Shown one piece after another: positions 60,167 to 64,000 of a stretch of DNA of 64,000 nucleotides (its first letter is position 1; each line of letters opens with the position of its first letter). The position numbers and the translations under genes are program-made. Below the pieces are notes generated by a model. It saw only the letters and a program-made list of their open reading frames with translations, was not told the origin of the DNA and made no database searches. This DNA comes from Novosphingobium sp. EMRT-2. GTDB lineage: Bacteria > Pseudomonadota > Alphaproteobacteria > Sphingomonadales > Sphingomonadaceae. Where the stretch lies: positions 2,599,501-2,663,500 of the forward strand of contig NZ_CP039695.1 of NCBI RefSeq assembly GCF_005145025.1, written 5' to 3'.

Positions 60167-61750
60167 TCAGCGCGGCGTCAGCACGGTATCGCGCGCGGCA
60201 TCGTCGGTCTGCGGATAGTCGAGATTGTAGTGCAGGCCCCGGCTTTCGTGCCGGGCGCGGGCCGACCGGACGATGAGGTCCGCGCTCTGCAGCAGGTTGC
60301 GCAGCTCGATCAGGTCGGTCGAGACGCGAAAGTGGCCGTAGTAGTCGTTGACCTCGTCCTCCAGCATCTTGATGCGGTGCGCGGCGCGTTCGAGCCGCTT
60401 GTCGGTGCGCACGATGCCCACGTAGTTCCACATGAAGCGGCGGATCTCGGTCCAGTTCTGCTTGATGACGACTTCCTCGTCGGAATCGGTCACGCGGCTT
60501 TCGTCCCACGGGCGGACGGCGGGGGGCGCGTCGAAGCTATCCCAGCGCGCGAGGATGTCGCGCGCGGCGGCATCGCCGAACACGAAGCATTCGAGCAGCG
60601 AATTGGAGGCGAGGCGGTTGGCGCCGTGCAACCCGCTTTCGGTGCATTCGCCCGCCGCGTAGAGACCGGGCAGGTCGGTGCGGCCAGCCAGGTCGATGAG
60701 GATGCCGCCGCAGGTATAGTGCTGCGCGGGCACCACCGGGATCGGCTGCTTCGTCATGTCGATGCCGAGGCCCAGCAGCTTCTCGTAGATGTTGGGAAAG
60801 TGGCTGCGCACGAAGCCGGCCGGCATGTGGCTGATGTCGAGATGCACGAAATCGAGGCCGAAGCGCTTGATTTCCGAATCGATCGCCCGCGCCACGATGT
60901 CGCGCGGGGCGAGTTCGAGCCGTTCGGCGTCGTAGAATTCCATGAAGCGCTTGCCGGTGCGCGGATTGATCAGCCGCCCGCCTTCGCCACGCACCGCCTC
61001 GGTAATCAGGAAGTTCTTGACCTCCAGGTGATAGAGGCAGGTGGGGTGGAACTGCATCATCTCCATGTTGGAGACGCGCGCGCCGGCGCGCCAGGCCATC
61101 GCGATGCCGTCGCCGGTCGCGCCGCGCGGGGCGGTGGAGAACTGATAGACGCGGCCGGCGCCGCCGGTGGCGAGGATCGTGGCGCGCGCGGTGTGCGCTT
61201 CCACCGTGCCGCTGGCCTCGTCGAGCGCATAGACGCCCCAGACCCGGCCCGATCCGGAATAGCGCGCCTGTTCGTGCCGCCCGGTGATCAGATCGATGCA
61301 GGTCTGCCCCGGCAGCAGCGTGATGTTGGGGTGTTCGCGCGCCGCCTGCAACAGCGCCTTCTGCACCGCCGCGCCCGTGGCATCGTCGACGTGGACGATA
61401 CGCCGGTGCGAATGCCCGCCTTCGCGCGTGAGATGGAGCGCGCCGGCCTCGGCATTGAAGGGCACGCCCAGATCGACCAGCCGGCGGATCGCCTCGGGCG
61501 CGTGCTCGATCACGAATTCGACCGTCTCGTGCCGGTTCAGTCCTGCCCCGGCGACCATCGTGTCGCGGATATGGTCCTCGAAGGTATCGCCCTCGTCGAG
61601 CACGGCGGCAATGCCGCCCTGTGCCCACGCCGTCGATCCACCATCGAGCGCGCCCTTGGCGAGGACGAGGACGCGGCACTTTTCCGCCAGCACCAGCGCG
61701 GCGGTGAGTCCGGCCGCGCCGGAACCGATGATCAGGACGTCGTGGCTCAC
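60167..61750 (-). CDS. nadB: L-aspartate oxidase
   Basis: A 527-residue FAD enzyme that oxidises L-aspartate to iminoaspartate, the first step of NAD synthesis. The FAD-binding start is DVLIIGSGAAGLTAALVLAE, followed by GGSTAWAQGGIAA, HSHRRIVHVDDATG, QHYTCGGILIDLAGRTDLPGLYAAGE and a helical C-terminal domain. The arginine of the active site is in the TESGLHGANRLASNSLLE region. The start codon is GTG at 61750. nadA and nadC are not in the window. Confidence 0.95.
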   Translation of the reverse strand: MSHDVLIIGSGAAGLTAALVLAEKCRVLVLAKGALDGGSTAWAQGGIAAVLDEGDTFEDHIRDTMVAGAGLNRHETVEFVIEHAPEAIRRLVDLGVPFNAEAGALHLTREGGHSHRRIVHVDDATGAAVQKALLQAAREHPNITLLPGQTCIDLITGRHEQARYSGSGRVWGVYALDEASGTVEAHTARATILATGGAGRVYQFSTAPRGATGDGIAMAWRAGARVSNMEMMQFHPTCLYHLEVKNFLITEAVRGEGGRLINPRTGKRFMEFYDAERLELAPRDIVARAIDSEIKRFGLDFVHLDISHMPAGFVRSHFPNIYEKLLGLGIDMTKQPIPVVPAQHYTCGGILIDLAGRTDLPGLYAAGECTESGLHGANRLASNSLLECFVFGDAAARDILARWDSFDAPPAVRPWDESRVTDSDEEVVIKQNWTEIRRFMWNYVGIVRTDKRLERAAHRIKMLEDEVNDYYGHFRVSTDLIELRNLLQSADLIVRSARARHESRGLHYNLDYPQTDDAARDTVLTPR

Positions 61751-61970
61751 TGCCTGCTGCCTTCCGTCATGGCCCGCGCCATGCCCTGTTCTGCGCGATC
61801 CGTGGCCGCTGCACGCCGCCCGCGGGTCTGCAAGGATTCTGTCACGCGCGCGCTTTGCCGCGCGCGAAGCCGTTTGAAAAGCGCGAACTGGCCGGCGCGG
61901 CGGGGCAGGGAGGGCCGCGTTTGTTCAATTTCGCAAGTGCAAAATCCGGGATGGCTTCGCTTGCGGGCGT

Positions 61971-62933
61971 TCAGGCAGCCTGCGCGGGTTCGCTGGTGAG
62001 CGAGACGAACACGTCCTCGAGATCGGCTTCGCGCGTGGAGACGTCGACGATTGCGTAGCCCTGTCCCTGCACCAGGGCGAGCACTTCGCCGGCATTCATC
62101 TGGTCCTTGTCGTACGTGACCTCGACTTGTCGTTCACCCGAAATCACGCTCTTGCGGAAGGCCGGATGCTGCGGTGCGGCGGGAACGTCCCGGTCGAGCG
62201 TCAGCACCACGATCTTCTCGCGTGCCATGTCGACCAGTTCGCGCGTCGGCTTGTTGGCGATGAGCTGGCCGTGGTTGATGATGGCGATGCGCTCGCACAG
62301 TTCCTCGGCCTCTTCGAGATAGTGCGTGGTCAGGACGACGGTAACGCCTTCTTCCTTGTTGAGGTGCGAGACCAGTTCCCAGAGCTGGCGGCGCAGTTCC
62401 ACGTCCACGCCGGCGGTCGGCTCGTCGAGCACGATGATCGGCGGATTGTGGACCAGTGCCTTGGCGATCAGCAGCCGGCGCTTCATCCCCCCCGAAAGCG
62501 TGCGGGCATAGGCCTTGGCCTTGTCTTCCAGATGAACCGCGCGCAGCAGGTCCATCGATCGGCGCAGCGCCTTGGGCACGCCATAGAGCCCGGCCTGATT
62601 CTCCAGCACCTCGATCGGGGTGAAAAACGGGTCGAACACGATTTCCTGCGGCACGATGCCGATCGATGCCTTGGCGTTGCGCCGGTCGCGATCGATGTCG
62701 TGGCCCCAGATCTCGACGCTGCCCGAGGTCTTCATCACCAGCCCGGCAAGCGTGTTGATCAGCGTGGACTTGCCCGCGCCGTTGGGGCCGAGCAGGCCGA
62801 AGATCTGGCCCTGCGGCACGTCGAAGCTCACGCCCTGCAGGGCCAGCTTGCCCGGAGCCTTGCCTGAGGCGGCGTATTGCTTGACGAGGTCGCGGATGCG
62901 GATCGCGGGCGGAACCGTGGGTGTGGAATCCAT
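61971..62933 (-). CDS. ABC transporter ATP-binding protein (YadG/NodI type)
   Basis: A 320-residue ATPase with Walker A LLGPNGAGKST, signature LSGGMKRRLLIAK, Walker B PIIVLDEPTAGVD and H-loop TTHYLEEAEELC. The C-terminal 85 residues form the extra domain typical of ABC-2 exporters. Such proteins pair with an ABC-2 permease. None is adjacent downstream, where nadB lies 220 bp away, so the permease is either elsewhere or missing. The cargo is unknown. Confidence 0.9.
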   Translation of the reverse strand: MDSTPTVPPAIRIRDLVKQYAASGKAPGKLALQGVSFDVPQGQIFGLLGPNGAGKSTLINTLAGLVMKTSGSVEIWGHDIDRDRRNAKASIGIVPQEIVFDPFFTPIEVLENQAGLYGVPKALRRSMDLLRAVHLEDKAKAYARTLSGGMKRRLLIAKALVHNPPIIVLDEPTAGVDVELRRQLWELVSHLNKEEGVTVVLTTHYLEEAEELCERIAIINHGQLIANKPTRELVDMAREKIVVLTLDRDVPAAPQHPAFRKSVISGERQVEVTYDKDQMNAGEVLALVQGQGYAIVDVSTREADLEDVFVSLTSEPAQAA

Positions 62934-63063
62934 AGGCTATGCTATTTAGGCACGAACCGCGCCGGGTAAAGGGCCAATGCACCGCGACCCCGGACCAAAG
63001 GATGTCCCGCCCTTGTCCACGCGCGGTCTGGAATCGCCGCCGCTTCCCCGCTATAGCGCGGCC

Positions 63064-63279
63064 ATGAGCAAGGCCCCCGAAACCGTTTTCACCACGTCCC
63101 ACCGCGTCAGCTGCGACGGTGCGGGCGACATTCGCGGCGGCGCCGCGTTCAAGCCCTCGGCGCTCGGCCATCCCCGCGTCTGGCTGGAAATCGACGAGCG
63201 CGGCTATGTCGATTGCGGCTATTGCGACAAGCGCTTCGTGCTGAAGGGCGGCCTGGCGGATAGCGCACAGGCGGCCTGA
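63064..63279 (+). CDS. CHCC zinc-finger protein (NDUFS6-like)
   Basis: A 71-residue protein with the zf-CHCC pattern: Cys in RVSCDG, His in [11 protein letters not shown] and the CxxC in [13 protein letters not shown]. The family includes the NDUFS6/13-kDa accessory subunit of complex I and is widespread in alphaproteobacteria. The ATG at 63064 was chosen because the upstream frame lacks family sequence. Confidence 0.9.
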   Translation: MSKAPETVFTTSHRVSCDGAGDIRGGAAFKPSALGHPRVWLEIDERGYVDCGYCDKRFVLKGGLADSAQAA

Positions 63280-63327
63280 TCTTTCCCGAGTAGCGCGGGC
63301 GCGTTTCGCCTCCTATATCAAGAGGCG

Positions 63328-64000
63328 ATGACCGACTTTTCCGACACCCGCTCGCTTCTTTACCGTTCCGGCGCGCTGACGCCCGACGATGCCCTGCGCC
63401 TGACGCGCGATGCGCTGGCCGCGTGTGACGATGGGGAACTCTATCTCCAGTTCATCGCCAGCGAGAGCTTCGGCTTCGATGACGGGCGGCTGAAAACGGC
63501 TGACTATTCGCGCGATGCGGGCTTCGGTCTGCGCGGCGTTTCGGGCGAGATGACGGGTTTTGCCCACGCCAACGAGATTTCCGCCGCCGCCATTGCCCGC
63601 GCGGGCGAGACACTGAAGCTGCTCGATCCGGCGAAAGGCAGCGCCGCCGCGCCGCCGCGCAGCAGCAACCGCCACCTCTACACTGACGCTTCGCCGCTCG
63701 ATGCCGTGCCGTTCGAGGCCAAGGTGCGGCTGCTCGAACAGATCGATGCCGCGGCCCGCGCCCGCGATCCGCGCGTGGCGCAGGTTTCGGCTTCGCTCGC
63801 CGGAAGCTGGTCGGTGGTCGAGATCGTCCGCGCGGATGGCTTCGTCGCGCATGACGTACGGCCGCTGGTGCGGCTCAACGTCTCGATCGTGGCCGAGCAG
63901 GACGGGCGGCGCGAAACCGGCAGCTTCGGCATCGGCGGACGGCGGCTCTACGACGATCTGTTCGCGCCCGAGACGTGGAACCGCGCGATCGACAGCGCGC
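63328..64000 (+). CDS. tldD: TldD-family metalloprotease, N-terminal part (cut by window edge)
   Basis: The first 224 residues of a TldD/PmbA-family protein. LTRDALAACDDGELYLQFIASESFGFDDGRLK and RDAGFGLRGVSGEMTGFAHANEIS are TldD signatures. With its TldE partner it forms a periplasm-independent cytosolic protease that matures peptides and degrades antitoxins. The HExxxH metal site lies beyond the window. It follows the zinc-finger gene by 48 bp. Confidence 0.92.
   Translation, partial: MTDFSDTRSLLYRSGALTPDDALRLTRDALAACDDGELYLQFIASESFGFDDGRLKTADYSRDAGFGLRGVSGEMTGFAHANEISAAAIARAGETLKLLDPAKGSAAAPPRSSNRHLYTDASPLDAVPFEAKVRLLEQIDAAARARDPRVAQVSASLAGSWSVVEIVRADGFVAHDVRPLVRLNVSIVAEQDGRRETGSFGIGGRRLYDDLFAPETWNRAIDSA

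Overview
The window looks like chromosomal DNA of a GC-rich alphaproteobacterium of the order Sphingomonadales (Novosphingobium/Sphingomonas type). The grounds are gene content and order: a Tim44-like gene divergent from secB, an ArsR-methyltransferase regulator ahead of metF and a split metH, HWE/CHASE3 signalling, a CDC48-type AAA ATPase, and palindromic intergenic repeats of a kind common in this group. The genus is an inference. I see no phage, insertion sequence, CRISPR array, tRNA or rRNA.

Layout. 1-6 kb: a HAD hydrolase cut by the window edge, a universal stress protein, a lipoprotein, a gene-poor stretch with an orphan terminator, a CDC48-like ATPase and an orphan CHASE3 histidine kinase. 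6.1-9.5 kb: the ribosome/membrane-insertion cluster rpmH-rnpA-yidD-yidC-engB. 9.7-12.4 kb: an outer-membrane barrel, a GST and dapE. 12.4-20.5 kb: smr-mltA-Tim44 facing secB-murJ-trpS, a DUF4136 lipoprotein, YggS and a ThiE-like protein. 20.6-25.4 kb: ftsK, a small unknown, and an Lrp regulator divergent from ald. 25.4-33.3 kb: a 7TM-GGDEF protein, three tiny coupled unknown genes, a thioesterase, oligopeptidase B, aminopeptidase P, and VOC and cupin proteins.

33.5-45.1 kb: an EF-hand protein coupled to a two-component system, an M1 aminopeptidase, a HerA-like ATPase, and a pabBC fusion-aminotransferase-pseudouridine synthase-arfB operon. 45.2-53.0 kb: a six-gene acyl-CoA degradation operon (SDR, two acyl-CoA dehydrogenases, CoA transferase, thiolase, MaoC-like hydratase) divergent from an IclR regulator. 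One dehydrogenase resembles methylsuccinyl-CoA dehydrogenase and the hydratase resembles mesaconyl-C4/itaconyl-CoA hydratases, so a branched or dicarboxylic acyl-CoA route is possible. 53-59.6 kb: two small lipoproteins, then a SahR-like regulator-metF-metH operon with two visible operators. 59.7-64 kb: an unknown gene, nadB, an ABC ATPase, a CHCC zinc-finger protein and the start of tldD.

Most of the window is housekeeping. The parts most worth a second look are the acyl-CoA operon, the EF-hand/two-component unit, the SahR operators with a probable leaderless start, the palindromic repeat that supplies the ribosome binding site of metH part 2, the three tiny coupled genes near 27.5 kb, and the orphan terminator near 2.0 kb.
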